A stretch of DNA of 10,494 bases, taken from positions 1 through 10,494 of the forward strand of contig JAILQR010000017.1 of assembly GCA_024698845.1 (NCBI GenBank). Reading direction: 5' to 3'. The notes beneath the pieces were generated by a model. The model had not been told where the DNA came from. It saw nothing but the letters and a program-made list of their open reading frames with translations, and did no database searches. Shown here in pieces: positions 1-7,240 of this stretch. A program made the position numbers and the translations under genes. Source of the DNA: Bacilli bacterium. Lineage in GTDB: Bacteria; Bacillota_I; Bacilli_A; RF39; UBA660. Numbering within the stretch: the stretch's first letter is position 1; every line of letters begins with the position of its first letter.

Positions 1-1
1 T

Positions 2-178
2 ATCTTGATTATATTTATTAATAAAAAGAAGAAAAATAAAAAAGGTGAAGATAAAGATAATAAAAAAGAAAATAAAAAAAATAAAAAGAAAAACAAAAAG
101 AATAAAGATAAAGAATTAGAATCAACTACTTTAACAGATAATAAAGATGAAAATAAAGATGAAAGTGTTCAAGAATAA
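2..178 (+). CDS. C-terminal end of a membrane-anchored protein with a lysine-rich tail (5' partial)
   Basis: The 5' end lies outside the window. Frame 2 is the only forward frame open across this region; frames 1 and 3 meet stops within the first 25 bases. It gives 58 residues and a TAA stop. The first six residues (ILIIFI) look like the end of a transmembrane helix. They are followed by about 30 residues that are almost all Lys, Asn, Asp and Glu, then a more acidic Thr/Asp/Glu tail ending SVQE. I count 20 lysines in 58 residues. The positive charge just after a hydrophobic run predicts, by the positive-inside rule, that the tail is cytoplasmic. The stop codon falls in the loop of the terminator, which supports this being the true gene end. 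No domain is visible, so function cannot be assigned. The family cannot be told from this fragment. Confidence 0.7.
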   Translation: MLIIFINKKKKNKKGEDKDNKKENKKNKKKNKKNKDKELESTTLTDNKDENKDESVQE

Positions 179-194
179 TTGAACACTTTTTTTC
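162..194 (+). terminator. Intrinsic terminator of the upstream partial gene
   Basis: An 11-bp perfect stem (162-172 with 179-189) has a 6-nt loop that contains the TAA stop, followed by a run of T to 193. The left arm is coding sequence for the last residues of the upstream protein. The right arm also contains the likely -35 box of the next gene. Confidence 0.85.
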
Positions 195-207
195 TTTATT
201 ATATAAT
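179..207 (+). promoter_or_regulatory. Probable sigma-A promoter of dtd
   Basis: The -35 TTGAAC (179-184, 4 of 6 to consensus) and a perfect -10 TATAAT (202-207) are separated by 17 bp. Transcription would begin near 214, giving a leader of only about 14 nt that starts right at the Shine-Dalgarno sequence. The -35 box is inside the right arm of the preceding terminator. Confidence 0.6.
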
Positions 208-227
208 TAATTACAGGTGAATTAATT

Positions 228-665
228 ATGAGATTAGTTGTACAAAGAGTTAAATATGCATCAGTTAAAGTTGATGAAAAAGTGGTAGGTAAGATTGATA
301 ATGGTTTTATGGTACTTGTTGGTATTACTGATACCGATACTAAAGAAACCTGTGATTATCTTGCCGAAAAATTAGTTAACCTAAGAGTTTTTGATGATGA
401 AAATGATCACATGAATAATAACTTAGAATCAGTTAATGGAAGTTTACTTTTAATATCACAATTTACTTTATATGGTGATACTACTAAAGGTAATCGACCA
501 TCTTTTGTAAAAGCCGCTAAACCTGAAATATCAAAACCTTTATATGATTATTTTTGTAATAAATGTGAAAGCTTAAATATTCATGTTGAAAGAGGTATAT
601 TTGGGGCCGATATGAAAGTTGAACTTTTAAACGATGGCCCTGTAACAATAATTATGGAAAAATAA
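228..665 (+). CDS. dtd: D-aminoacyl-tRNA deacylase
   Basis: Hydrolyses D-aminoacyl-tRNAs (and mischarged Gly-tRNA(Ala) in characterised homologues), a cytoplasmic proofreading step that keeps D-amino acids out of translation. The 145-residue length is normal for the DTD1 family, which acts as a homodimer. Family hallmarks are visible: start MRLVVQRV, the SQFTL motif at S77-Q78-F79-T80-L81, which forms the active site with the conserved Thr, and the NDGPVT motif with the Gly-Pro pair at 137-138 that gives D-chiral selectivity. The NLRVFDDE block at 51-58 is also typical. The ATG is supported by AGGTGA at 215-220, 7 nt upstream. The gene has its own promoter and terminator, so it appears monocistronic. 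In many Firmicutes dtd follows the (p)ppGpp synthetase gene; here the upstream gene ends in a charged tail and does not look like that. Assignment is secure. Confidence 0.96.
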   Translation: MRLVVQRVKYASVKVDEKVVGKIDNGFMVLVGITDTDTKETCDYLAEKLVNLRVFDDENDHMNNNLESVNGSLLLISQFTLYGDTTKGNRPSFVKAAKPEISKPLYDYFCNKCESLNIHVERGIFGADMKVELLNDGPVTIIMEK

Positions 666-689
666 ATCTACTGTAAAGTAGATTTTTTT
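664..689 (+). terminator. Intrinsic terminator of dtd
   Basis: A 9-bp perfect stem (664-672 with 677-685) has a GTAA tetraloop and a T-run through 689. It begins inside the dtd stop codon. Confidence 0.88.
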
Positions 690-713
690 AATGAATAATT
701 ATTGTGGTATAAT
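685..713 (+). promoter_or_regulatory. Probable extended -10 promoter of ldh
   Basis: TATAAT at 708-713 is preceded by TGG (705-707), giving an extended -10 element. The -35 position 17 bp upstream (685-690, TTTTTA) is poor and falls in the T-tract of the dtd terminator, so recognition probably depends on the extended -10. Transcription should begin near 720, directly upstream of AGGAGA (725-730). A 10-bp palindrome, AATAATTATT (694-703), lies in the spacer; it could be an operator or just AT-rich chance. Confidence 0.6.
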
Positions 714-737
714 TAAAAAAGAATAGGAGATAAAAAA

Positions 738-1646
738 ATGAATAATAAAGTTGTAATTATAGGTTGTGGAAATGTAGGAATAAGTTATGCATATGCATTA
801 GTTAATCAAAAAACATATGTTCATGAACTAGCATTAATCGATTTAAATAAAGAAAGAATTGAAGGGGAAGTAATGGATTTAAATCACTGTCTTCCTTATG
901 CTCCAGGAAAAATAGATATTCATGTTGGATCATATAGTGATTGCCGTGATGCATCAATTGTAGTTATTGCTGCTGGTGCTAATCAAAAACCTGGAGAAAC
1001 AAGACTTGATTTAATTAATAAGAATTCAGCTATATTTAAAGATATAATTGATAATGTTATGAAATCCGGATTTAATGGTATTTTCTTAGTAGCAACAAAT
1101 CCACTTGATATAATGACTTACATTACATATAAATATTCAGGACTTCCTGCAAGTAAAGTTATAGGTTCTGGTACAAGTTTAGATTCAGCAAGACTTAGAT
1201 ATTTAGTTGGAGATAAACTAGGCATTAATCCAAAAAATGTTCACGCATATGTTATTGGTGAACACGGAGATAGTGAATTTGTTCCATGGGATAATGCTGT
1301 TATAGGACTTCAAAAAGCATCTGATTTCTTAACTAAAGATGATATGAATGAAATTGAAAACAATGTTAGAAATGCAGCTTATGAAATTATAAATAAAAAG
1401 GGTGCAACATATTATGGAATAGGTACTACTTTAGTTAGAATTACAAACGCTATATTAGGTGATGAAAACTTAATTTTCTCTGTATCAAATTATGATAAAG
1501 AAAATGATGTTTATGTTGGTACTCCAGCTATATTAAATAAAGATGGAGTTAAAGAAAGAATCTTTATTAGTTTAAATGAAGAAGATACTAACAAAATGAT
1601 TAATACTATTAGTGTTATAAAAGAAAATATTAATAAAATTTCATAA
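738..1646 (+). CDS. ldh: L-lactate dehydrogenase (NAD-dependent)
   Basis: Reduces pyruvate to L-lactate with NADH, regenerating NAD+ in fermentation; a cytoplasmic tetramer in the family. The N-terminal Rossmann fold shows G9-C-G11-N-V-G14, with D35 as the NAD-selecting acid. Substrate and catalytic residues, in classical LDH numbering with the position here in brackets, are Gln102 (Q83), Arg109 (R89), Asn140 (N121), Asp168 (D149), Arg171 (R152) and His195 (H176, in GEHGDSE). Q83 in the loop favours lactate rather than malate dehydrogenase, which has Arg there. R154 and H169 match Arg173 and His188 of the fructose-1,6-bisphosphate site in Bacillus-type enzymes, so allosteric activation is plausible. 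At 302 residues it is slightly short for the family (about 310-320). The ATG is 7 nt after AGGAGA. The LysR gene follows under its own promoter. Confidence 0.95.
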   Translation: MNNKVVIIGCGNVGISYAYALVNQKTYVHELALIDLNKERIEGEVMDLNHCLPYAPGKIDIHVGSYSDCRDASIVVIAAGANQKPGETRLDLINKNSAIFKDIIDNVMKSGFNGIFLVATNPLDIMTYITYKYSGLPASKVIGSGTSLDSARLRYLVGDKLGINPKNVHAYVIGEHGDSEFVPWDNAVIGLQKASDFLTKDDMNEIENNVRNAAYEIINKKGATYYGIGTTLVRITNAILGDENLIFSVSNYDKENDVYVGTPAILNKDGVKERIFISLNEEDTNKMINTISVIKENINKIS

Positions 1647-1649
1647 TAA

Positions 1650-1677
1650 AAAGTGATTATTTATAATCACTTTTTTT
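1650..1677 (+). terminator. Intrinsic terminator of ldh
   Basis: An inverted repeat AAAGTGATTAT (1650-1660) pairs with ATAATCACTTT (1663-1673), closing on a small loop, and runs into T1671-1677. It sits 3 bp after the ldh stop. Confidence 0.88.
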
Positions 1678-1678
1678 A

Positions 1679-1707
1679 TTGATTAAAATTTTGTGCTTTG
1701 TTAAAAT
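1679..1707 (+). promoter_or_regulatory. Probable promoter of the LysR-family gene
   Basis: TTGATT (1679-1684) and TAAAAT (1702-1707) are separated by 17 bp. The -35 begins 2 bp after the T-tract of the ldh terminator. The predicted start is near 1714, upstream of GAGGTGG at 1724-1730. Confidence 0.5.
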
Positions 1708-1735
1708 ATATAAAAAATTATTAGAGGTGGTTTAA

Positions 1736-2647
1736 ATGTATAAGAGTAATGTAAATTTAAATCTTTATAAAACATTTTATGATGTTGCTAAGCTTGGTAG
1801 TATTTCAAAAGCAGCAGCTGTATCTTATACATCACAACCTGCTATATCTAAATCAATTAAGAACTTAGAAGAACAACTTAATACAAAATTATTTTATCGA
1901 AAAGCTCAAGGAGTAGAACTTACACAACAAGGTGAAGAACTTTTATATTATGTTGAAAAATCATATAGTAATTTACTTACTGCTGAAAGAAAAATGATAG
2001 AAACTGAAAACTTAGAAAGAGGTAAACTTTCTATTGGAATGCCTTCAAATATTGGTACATACTACTTATTTGAAAAAGTAATTCAGTTTCATGTTAAATA
2101 TCCTAATATTGAAATAACTATTGTAACTGGCGGAACTAGTTATTTACTTGATTTACTTGATTCACATAAAATAGATTTCATTATAGACACAGCTCCAATT
2201 AAAACTAAAAATGAAGATTTAATTATTAAAAAGTTAGATAATGTTAGATATTGTTTTGCAGTAAAAAAAGATGTTAGATTTATTGATTATAAAAAAATTA
2301 AATCTTTAAAAGATTTAAAAAAAGTACCACTTGTACTTCCAATACCTGGAACATCGAATAGAAATATGCTTGATGAGTTATTACAAAAAGAGCATGTTGA
2401 AGTTGAAAATGTTCTTAATATTCATACATCTGAAATGATTTTGGAATTTGTAAAGAGTGAACTTGGTATAGGTTATTTGATCTATGAAGTAATTAAAGAT
2501 TATGTTAAAAATGGCGAGATGGAAATTTTAGATATTAAGGAAAAACTACCAACAGTTGACATAGATATTTGTTATAACAAAAATTTCTTAACAACTGCAC
2601 CAATTAAATTTATTGAAGATTATATTGGACATAAAATAGAGGTATAA
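1736..2647 (+). CDS. LysR-family transcriptional regulator
   Basis: A 303-residue protein of normal LysR length. Residues about 7-66 form the winged helix-turn-helix: LNLYKTFYDVAKLGSISKAA, then TSQPAISKSIKNLEEQL as the recognition region (32-48) and the LFYR turn into LTQQGEELL. A linker helix follows. Residues about 93-300 form the periplasmic-binding-like effector domain, starting GKLSIGMP. It has a cytoplasmic role: it should bind DNA as a tetramer and respond to a small ligand. The ligand is unknown. The gene points the same way as its neighbours, so the usual divergent target promoter is absent; ldh or the Nudix gene are possible but unproven targets. The start is supported by GAGGTGG 5 nt before the ATG. 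The family is sure, the regulon is not. Confidence 0.93.
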   Translation: MYKSNVNLNLYKTFYDVAKLGSISKAAAVSYTSQPAISKSIKNLEEQLNTKLFYRKAQGVELTQQGEELLYYVEKSYSNLLTAERKMIETENLERGKLSIGMPSNIGTYYLFEKVIQFHVKYPNIEITIVTGGTSYLLDLLDSHKIDFIIDTAPIKTKNEDLIIKKLDNVRYCFAVKKDVRFIDYKKIKSLKDLKKVPLVLPIPGTSNRNMLDELLQKEHVEVENVLNIHTSEMILEFVKSELGIGYLIYEVIKDYVKNGEMEILDIKEKLPTVDIDICYNKNFLTTAPIKFIEDYIGHKIEV

Positions 2648-2665
2648 CAATTTGTTATACCTTTT
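2640..2665 (+). terminator. Weak intrinsic terminator of the LysR gene
   Basis: GGTATAAC (2641-2648) pairs with GTTATACC (2654-2661) across a 5-nt loop, extended by A2640-T2662. The left arm includes the TAA stop. The T-run is only four bases (2662-2665), so some read-through into the Nudix gene is likely. Confidence 0.65.
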
Positions 2666-2680
2666 ATAATGTTTTGTGAT

Positions 2681-2709
2681 TTTATCTTTTAAAAAAACTC
2701 TTTTATAAT
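2681..2709 (+). promoter_or_regulatory. Possible promoter of the Nudix gene
   Basis: A perfect -10 TATAAT (2704-2709) has only a poor -35 candidate, TTTATC at 2681-2686 (17-bp spacer). A second TATAAT occurs at 2665-2670 with no convincing -35. The start near 2716 would leave a short leader with AGAGG (2721-2725), 6 nt before the ATG. Confidence 0.4.
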
Positions 2710-2731
2710 TTATTTAGAAAAGAGGTTTATT

Positions 2732-3154
2732 ATGAAATGTATTAATGTTGTTGCTGCAATTATACAAAAAGAAGGAAAGATTTTAGCAGCTCAAAGAGGA
2801 TATGGAGAATTTGAAGGTAAGTGGGAATTTCCTGGTGGAAAAATAAAGTCTGGTGAAACACTTGGAGAAACTTTAAAAAGAGAAATACAAGAAGAGATGC
2901 GTGCATCTATTAATATTAGTGATGAGGTATGTACTATAGAATATGATTATCCTGAATTTCATTTAACAATGCATACACTTCTTTGTACTTTAAATGATTG
3001 TGAACCCAAGGTTGTTTATCACGACATAAATCATTTGGAACACAAAGAAATTAAATGGTTGGATGCTAATGATTTATATTCTGTAGATTGGCTTCCTGCA
3101 GACTTACTTGTTCTTGACCATTTGGATTTTTATTTAAAAAAAGAAAGAGCATAA
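2732..3154 (+). CDS. MutT-like Nudix hydrolase, (deoxy)nucleoside triphosphate pyrophosphohydrolase
   Basis: Expected to cleave a (possibly oxidised) nucleoside triphosphate to the monophosphate and pyrophosphate, cleaning the nucleotide pool; cytoplasmic. At 140 residues it is one Nudix domain. The Nudix box runs from G36 through E42 to R50-E51-I52-x-E54-E55, with all metal-binding glutamates present. The usual small residue after EEx is R57 instead of Gly, a minor deviation. The N-terminal VVAAIIQKEGKILAAQRG, the WEFPGGK segment (31-37) and the C-terminal SVDWLPAD (117-124) match the MutT-type branch (8-oxo-dGTP or CTP/5-methyl-dCTP diphosphatases). Substrate choice within that branch cannot be read from the sequence, so I give no symbol. 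It has its own terminator and probably its own promoter. Confidence 0.92.
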   Translation: MKCINVVAAIIQKEGKILAAQRGYGEFEGKWEFPGGKIKSGETLGETLKREIQEEMRASINISDEVCTIEYDYPEFHLTMHTLLCTLNDCEPKVVYHDINHLEHKEIKWLDANDLYSVDWLPADLLVLDHLDFYLKKERA

Positions 3155-3180
3155 AACCCTTAATAAAAAAGGGTTTTTTT
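3153..3180 (+). terminator. Intrinsic terminator of the Nudix gene
   Basis: A 9-bp stem AAAACCCTT (3153-3161) / AAGGGTTTT (3169-3177) with a 7-nt A-rich loop and T3174-3180. It overlaps the stop codon and isolates the following exporter operon. Confidence 0.9.
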
Positions 3181-3182
3181 AT

Positions 3183-3211
3183 TTGATAAAGACATAGATT
3201 TATTATATAAT
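3183..3211 (+). promoter_or_regulatory. Strong sigma-A promoter of the ABC exporter operon
   Basis: TTGATA (3183-3188, 5 of 6) and a perfect TATAAT (3206-3211) have an ideal 17-bp spacer, making this the best promoter match in the window. The start is near 3218, about 18 nt before the ATG, so there is no room for a long regulatory leader. Confidence 0.75.
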
Positions 3212-3235
3212 TATCTAGCGAAAGGTAATAAAAAT

Positions 3236-5428
3236 ATGAAACAAATACTTAAATTATTTAAACCAATATTAATAGGTATTATTGCTACTATAATTTTATT
3301 ATTTGTTCAAGCTAGACTTGAACTTAAACTTCCAGATTATACTGCAAATATCGTTAATACTGGTATTCAACAAAGCGGTGTTGAAAAAGCAGTTTATAAA
3401 GAAATATCCGCATCATCTATGAATAGATTATTACTATTTACTGATAAAGATGATGAGATATTGTCTAATTATAAATTATTAGATAAGACTAAATCTAATA
3501 TTAAAAAATATCCTTTACTTAAAGAAGAAGATATTTATGTTTTAAAAAATAATGTAAATAAAAATAGAGTAGAGAAGCTACTTGATGATCCTATCTTTAT
3601 AAAAAATATGATAGATAATGCTGATAAAAGTCCTGAAGTTGAAGCATACCTTCATTTAGAAGAAGGAGTTAATGTTGAAGCTTTATACTATTTGTTTGAA
3701 AGCATGGAAGAAGAAGAACTTGGTTTAATGCTTAGCGGTATTAGTGAAAATTTATCTAAAATACCATCTGGTATTAAAACTCAATCTAATATTGCAAGCA
3801 TAATTACTGAGTATAAACATATAGGAATTGATACTGATCAAAGACAATTAAATTATTTATACACATCTGGATTTAAGATGTTAATTATTTCTTTTGTTGT
3901 AATGATTATATCAATACTAGTATGTTTCCTATCAGGAAAAATAAGTGCTAGATTCGCTCATGATTTAAGAAGTAAATTAGTTAATAAAATTATGACATTT
4001 TCTAATAAGGAATATGAAGAATTTTCAACTGCATCACTTATAACAAGAACTACTAATGATGTTCAACAAATTCAAATGTTCTTACTTATTTGTTTAAGAA
4101 TAGTTATATTTGCTCCAATATTTGGTTTAGGTGCGTTATCTAAAGTATGGGGTAGTAGCTTAGCTTGGATTATAGGGCTTGCTGTATTAATTATATTTGC
4201 ATTAATTATATTCTTATTTGCTATATCACTACCTAAGTTTAAAGTTATTCAAAAAGTAATTGATAAAGTTAACTTAATATCAAGAGAAATATTAACAGGT
4301 TTACCTGTTATCAGAGCCTTTGCAAATGAAAAACATGAAGAAGAAAGATTCGATAAAGCTAATAAAGATTTAACAAGAATTAATTTATTTGTTAATAGAA
4401 TTATGGTATTCATGATGCCATTTATGTCATTTATAATGCAACTTGTTGCAATAGCTATTGTATGGTTTGGTGCTAAAAATGTGGATACTGGATCACTTCA
4501 AGTTGGAGATATCATGGCTTTAATTACTTACTCAATGCAAATAATTATTTCATTCTTAATGATTTCTATGGTATCAATTATTTTACCTAGAGCTATCGTT
4601 TCATTTAAAAGAGTATCAGAAGTATTTAATAAAAAGTCTACAATTCTAGATCCAAAAGAAGAAAAGAAAATTCCTAAAAAAGATGAAATTACTGTTAAGT
4701 TTAATGATGTATCATTTATGTATCATGATGCTAAAGAAAATGTAATAGAAGATATTACGTTTGAAGCTAAACCAGGAACAACAACTGCAATTATTGGTTC
4801 TACTGGTTGTGGTAAATCATCACTTATTAATTTAATTCCTAGATTCTTTGATGTAACTAAAGGATCTATTACACTTAATGATGTAGATATTAGAGATATT
4901 AAATTATCTACACTTAGAGATCTAATTGGTTATGTTCCTCAAAAAGGATATTTATTCTCTGGTGATATTAAATCTAATATTAAATTATCAAGAAAGAAAA
5001 TAGCTGATCAAGATATGATTGATGCTGCTAAGATTGCTCAAGCTGAGGAATTTATTAATAAAAAAGAACATAAATACGAAGAGGCAATATCAGAAGGTGG
5101 TAATAATGTATCTGGTGGGCAAAAGCAAAGACTTGCAATTGCCAGAGCACTTGCTTTAAAACCTCGCATTTTAATATTTGATGATTCATTCTCTGCACTA
5201 GATTATAAAACAGATTCAAAACTTAGAAAGTCTATCAAGAAAAATACTAAGAATATTACAACATTTATTGTTGCTCAAAGAATTAGTACTGTATTAGATG
5301 CAGATCAAATAATCGTATTAGATAGTGGAAAGATTGTTGGAATAGGTACACATAATGAACTTATGAAGAAATGTTCTGTGTATAAAGAAATTGCACTATC
5401 TCAACTTAGTAAGGAGGAATTATCATGA
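3236..5428 (+). CDS. ABC exporter half, TM287-like, with degenerate ATP site and large extracellular insertion
   Basis: A 730-residue fused permease-ATPase forming a heterodimeric exporter with the next gene. TM1 is about 8-29. Then comes a roughly 180-residue hydrophilic stretch (about 30-210), predicted outside the cell, before TM2 (213-235); TM3-TM6 are near 281-301, 309-330, 388-412 and 422-452. Compared with plain TM287-type halves (about 575-600 aa), the insertion explains the extra length. The NBD has Walker A G521-S529 (K527), Q-loop Q569, signature VSGGQ 625-629 and Walker B ILIFD 645-649. The catalytic Glu is replaced by D650 and the switch His by Q681. Both changes are the known signature of the non-hydrolysing site in TM287/288-type exporters (B. 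subtilis YfiB/YfiC is a relative). The substrate is unknown; drugs or lipids are typical. SD AAAGG (3221-3225) precedes the ATG. It overlaps its partner by 4 bp. Confidence 0.93.
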   Translation: MKQILKLFKPILIGIIATIILLFVQARLELKLPDYTANIVNTGIQQSGVEKAVYKEISASSMNRLLLFTDKDDEILSNYKLLDKTKSNIKKYPLLKEEDIYVLKNNVNKNRVEKLLDDPIFIKNMIDNADKSPEVEAYLHLEEGVNVEALYYLFESMEEEELGLMLSGISENLSKIPSGIKTQSNIASIITEYKHIGIDTDQRQLNYLYTSGFKMLIISFVVMIISILVCFLSGKISARFAHDLRSKLVNKIMTFSNKEYEEFSTASLITRTTNDVQQIQMFLLICLRIVIFAPIFGLGALSKVWGSSLAWIIGLAVLIIFALIIFLFAISLPKFKVIQKVIDKVNLISREILTGLPVIRAFANEKHEEERFDKANKDLTRINLFVNRIMVFMMPFMSFIMQLVAIAIVWFGAKNVDTGSLQVGDIMALITYSMQIIISFLMISMVSIILPRAIVSFKRVSEVFNKKSTILDPKEEKKIPKKDEITVKFNDVSFMYHDAKENVIEDITFEAKPGTTTAIIGSTGCGKSSLINLIPRFFDVTKGSITLNDVDIRDIKLSTLRDLIGYVPQKGYLFSGDIKSNIKLSRKKIADQDMIDAAKIAQAEEFINKKEHKYEEAISEGGNNVSGGQKQRLAIARALALKPRILIFDDSFSALDYKTDSKLRKSIKKNTKNITTFIVAQRISTVLDADQIIVLDSGKIVGIGTHNELMKKCSVYKEIALSQLSKEELS

Positions 5429-7212
5429 AAGGTAAAAAACCAAGTTTTGATAAAGCCACTAATCCTAAGTTAGCTATTAAGAATCTATTTAAGTTTTTAA
5501 AACCATATTATAAATATATTTTAATAGTTGTTATATTCGCTATTGGATCAACAATATTTTCTATTGTTGGACCTAAAGTACTTGGTAACGCTACTACAGA
5601 AATATTTAATGGTTTAATTAAAAAGATTAATGGAACAGGTGGAATAAACTTTGATAAGATTGCTCATATTGCAATAATCCTTCTAAGTTTATATGTTATT
5701 AGTTTAATATTCTCATTAGTTCAAGGATTCATTATGAATCGAGTTACACAAAAATGTGGTTATGAACTGAGAAAAAGGCTAACCGCTAAAATCAAAAAAC
5801 TACCTATGAAATATTTTGATAAAGAAACTAATGGTAAAGTTTTATCAATTATTACAAATGACGTTGATAACTTAACTCAAAGTTTTAATCAAGTTTCAAC
5901 ACAATTAATTACATCAATTGTTACTGTTATTGGTATTATCATTATGATGTTCTCAATTAATGTAACAATGACATTTATAGCACTTTTAATACTTCCAGCT
6001 GCACTAATCGTTATAGGTGGTATTAGTAAGAAGAGTCAAAAATATTTTAAAGCGCAACAAGATTACTTAGCAAATGTTAATGGTAACATTGAAGAAATGT
6101 ATGGTGCACATTCTGTTGTTAAAGTATTTAATGCTGAAGAAAAAATGATAGGTAAGTTTGAATCAAATAATGATGTGTTATATGAAACATCTTGGAAGAG
6201 TCAATTCTTATCTGGCTTAATGCATCCAATTATGAATTTTATTGGTAATATAGGTTATGCTTTAATTGCTATTATTGGTGGGTTATTCGCTATTAAAGGT
6301 AAAATTACAGTTGGTAATATTCAATCATTTATAGCATATGGAAGAAGCTATGTTCAACCTTTAGGTCAAGTAGCTCAAATAGCTAATATGATTCAATCTA
6401 TGATTGCATCATCTGAAAGAATATTTAATTTTCTAAATGCTGATGAAGAAATCGATGACGGTAAAAAGAAAGTACCTGCTAACTTAAAAGGTGAAGTTAT
6501 TTTTGATCATGTTAAATTTGGTTATGATGAAAAAATCATTATTAAAGATTTCTCATTAAAGGTTAAACCTGGTCAAAAGGTTGCAATAGTTGGACCAACT
6601 GGGGCAGGTAAAACTACACTTGTTAAATTGTTAATGAGATTCTATGATTTAAATGCTGGTTCTATTTTAGTTGATGGAATAGATATTAAAGATTTAAAGA
6701 GAAATGATTTAAGAAAAGCATTTGGAATGGTTTTACAAGATACATGGTTATTTAGTGGATCTATTAAAGATAATTTAAAATATGGTAATTTAAATGCAAG
6801 TGATGATGAAGTTATTGCTGCTGCAAAAGATGCATATGTTCATCATTTTATTCAAACACAACCTGATGCATATGATATGTTAATTAATGAAGAAAGTAAT
6901 AATGTATCAGGTGGTCAAAAGCAACTTTTAACAATTGCTAGAGCAATCCTTGCAGATCCTAAAATATTAATTTTAGATGAAGCAACAAGTAGTGTTGATA
7001 CAAGAACTGAAGTATTAATACAAAAAGCTATGGATAAACTTATGAAGGGTAGAACAAGCTTTATTATTGCTCATAGATTATCTACTATTAAAAACGCTGA
7101 TTTAATCCTTGTTGTTAATGATGGAGAAGTAGTAGAACAAGGTAAACATAACGAATTATTAAAGAAAGATGGTTTTTATGCTAATCTTTATAATTCACAG
7201 TTTACTAAATAA
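5425..7212 (+). CDS. ABC exporter half, TM288-like, catalytically competent partner
   Basis: A 595-residue permease-ATPase fusion, the second subunit of the heterodimeric exporter. TM1 is about 29-50, TM2 80-104, TM3 160-178, TM4 180-200, with two more between about 265 and 325. The NBD is fully canonical: Walker A GPTGAGKTT at 390-398 (K396), Q-loop Q438, signature VSGGQ 494-498, Walker B ILILD 514-518 with catalytic E519, and switch H550. With the upstream subunit this predicts one active and one degenerate ATP site. The ATG overlaps the TGA of the first subunit (ATGA), and a strong AAGGAGG (5411-5417) lies inside the end of that gene, so the two are translationally coupled and made in step. 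There is no long extracellular loop here. No terminator follows, so transcription should continue into the next two genes. Confidence 0.94.
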   Translation: MKGKKPSFDKATNPKLAIKNLFKFLKPYYKYILIVVIFAIGSTIFSIVGPKVLGNATTEIFNGLIKKINGTGGINFDKIAHIAIILLSLYVISLIFSLVQGFIMNRVTQKCGYELRKRLTAKIKKLPMKYFDKETNGKVLSIITNDVDNLTQSFNQVSTQLITSIVTVIGIIIMMFSINVTMTFIALLILPAALIVIGGISKKSQKYFKAQQDYLANVNGNIEEMYGAHSVVKVFNAEEKMIGKFESNNDVLYETSWKSQFLSGLMHPIMNFIGNIGYALIAIIGGLFAIKGKITVGNIQSFIAYGRSYVQPLGQVAQIANMIQSMIASSERIFNFLNADEEIDDGKKKVPANLKGEVIFDHVKFGYDEKIIIKDFSLKVKPGQKVAIVGPTGAGKTTLVKLLMRFYDLNAGSILVDGIDIKDLKRNDLRKAFGMVLQDTWLFSGSIKDNLKYGNLNASDDEVIAAAKDAYVHHFIQTQPDAYDMLINEESNNVSGGQKQLLTIARAILADPKILILDEATSSVDTRTEVLIQKAMDKLMKGRTSFIIAHRLSTIKNADLILVVNDGEVVEQGKHNELLKKDGFYANLYNSQFTK

Positions 7213-7224
7213 TTATGTTATAAT
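7194..7224 (+). promoter_or_regulatory. Possible internal extended -10 promoter before the 291-aa gene
   Basis: TGTTATAAT (7216-7224) forms an extended -10. TTCACA (7194-7199, 5 of 6) is a -35 candidate but with a long 19-bp spacer. It would give the last two operon genes some expression independent of the exporter. Confidence 0.45.
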
Positions 7225-7240
7225 CATCTAGAGGTATAGT

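Noticed and set aside
694..703. Palindrome AATAATTATT in the ldh promoter as a definite operator
   Set aside because: It is built only of A and T in a very AT-rich region, so chance occurrence is likely. I mention it only as a weak candidate.
2698..2724. Inverted repeat CTCTTTT / AAAAGAG around the Nudix gene -10 and ribosome site, as a regulatory hairpin
   Set aside because: The left arm lies upstream of the predicted transcription start, so the hairpin would not form in the main transcript. A 7-bp repeat in AT-rich DNA is weak evidence.
2915..2931. Inactive Nudix hydrolase because the box Gly is replaced by R57
   Set aside because: All metal-binding glutamates (E51, E54, E55) and the GX5E part are intact. 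The Gly position is often substituted in this MutT branch.
3218..3235. Riboswitch or attenuator before the exporter operon
   Set aside because: The predicted leader is about 18 nt, too short for any known leader element.
4790..5280. The first ABC subunit as a decayed gene because of Walker B Asp and switch Gln
   Set aside because: These exact substitutions are the known degenerate-site signature of TM287/288-type heterodimers. The partner is canonical and both frames are intact.
5425..5428. Possible TGA recoding (mycoplasma code 4), given the extreme AT bias
   Set aside because: TGA at 5426-5428 ends the first ABC subunit exactly where its family ends and overlaps the next ATG in a normal coupling arrangement. 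All tryptophans seen in the genes are TGG.
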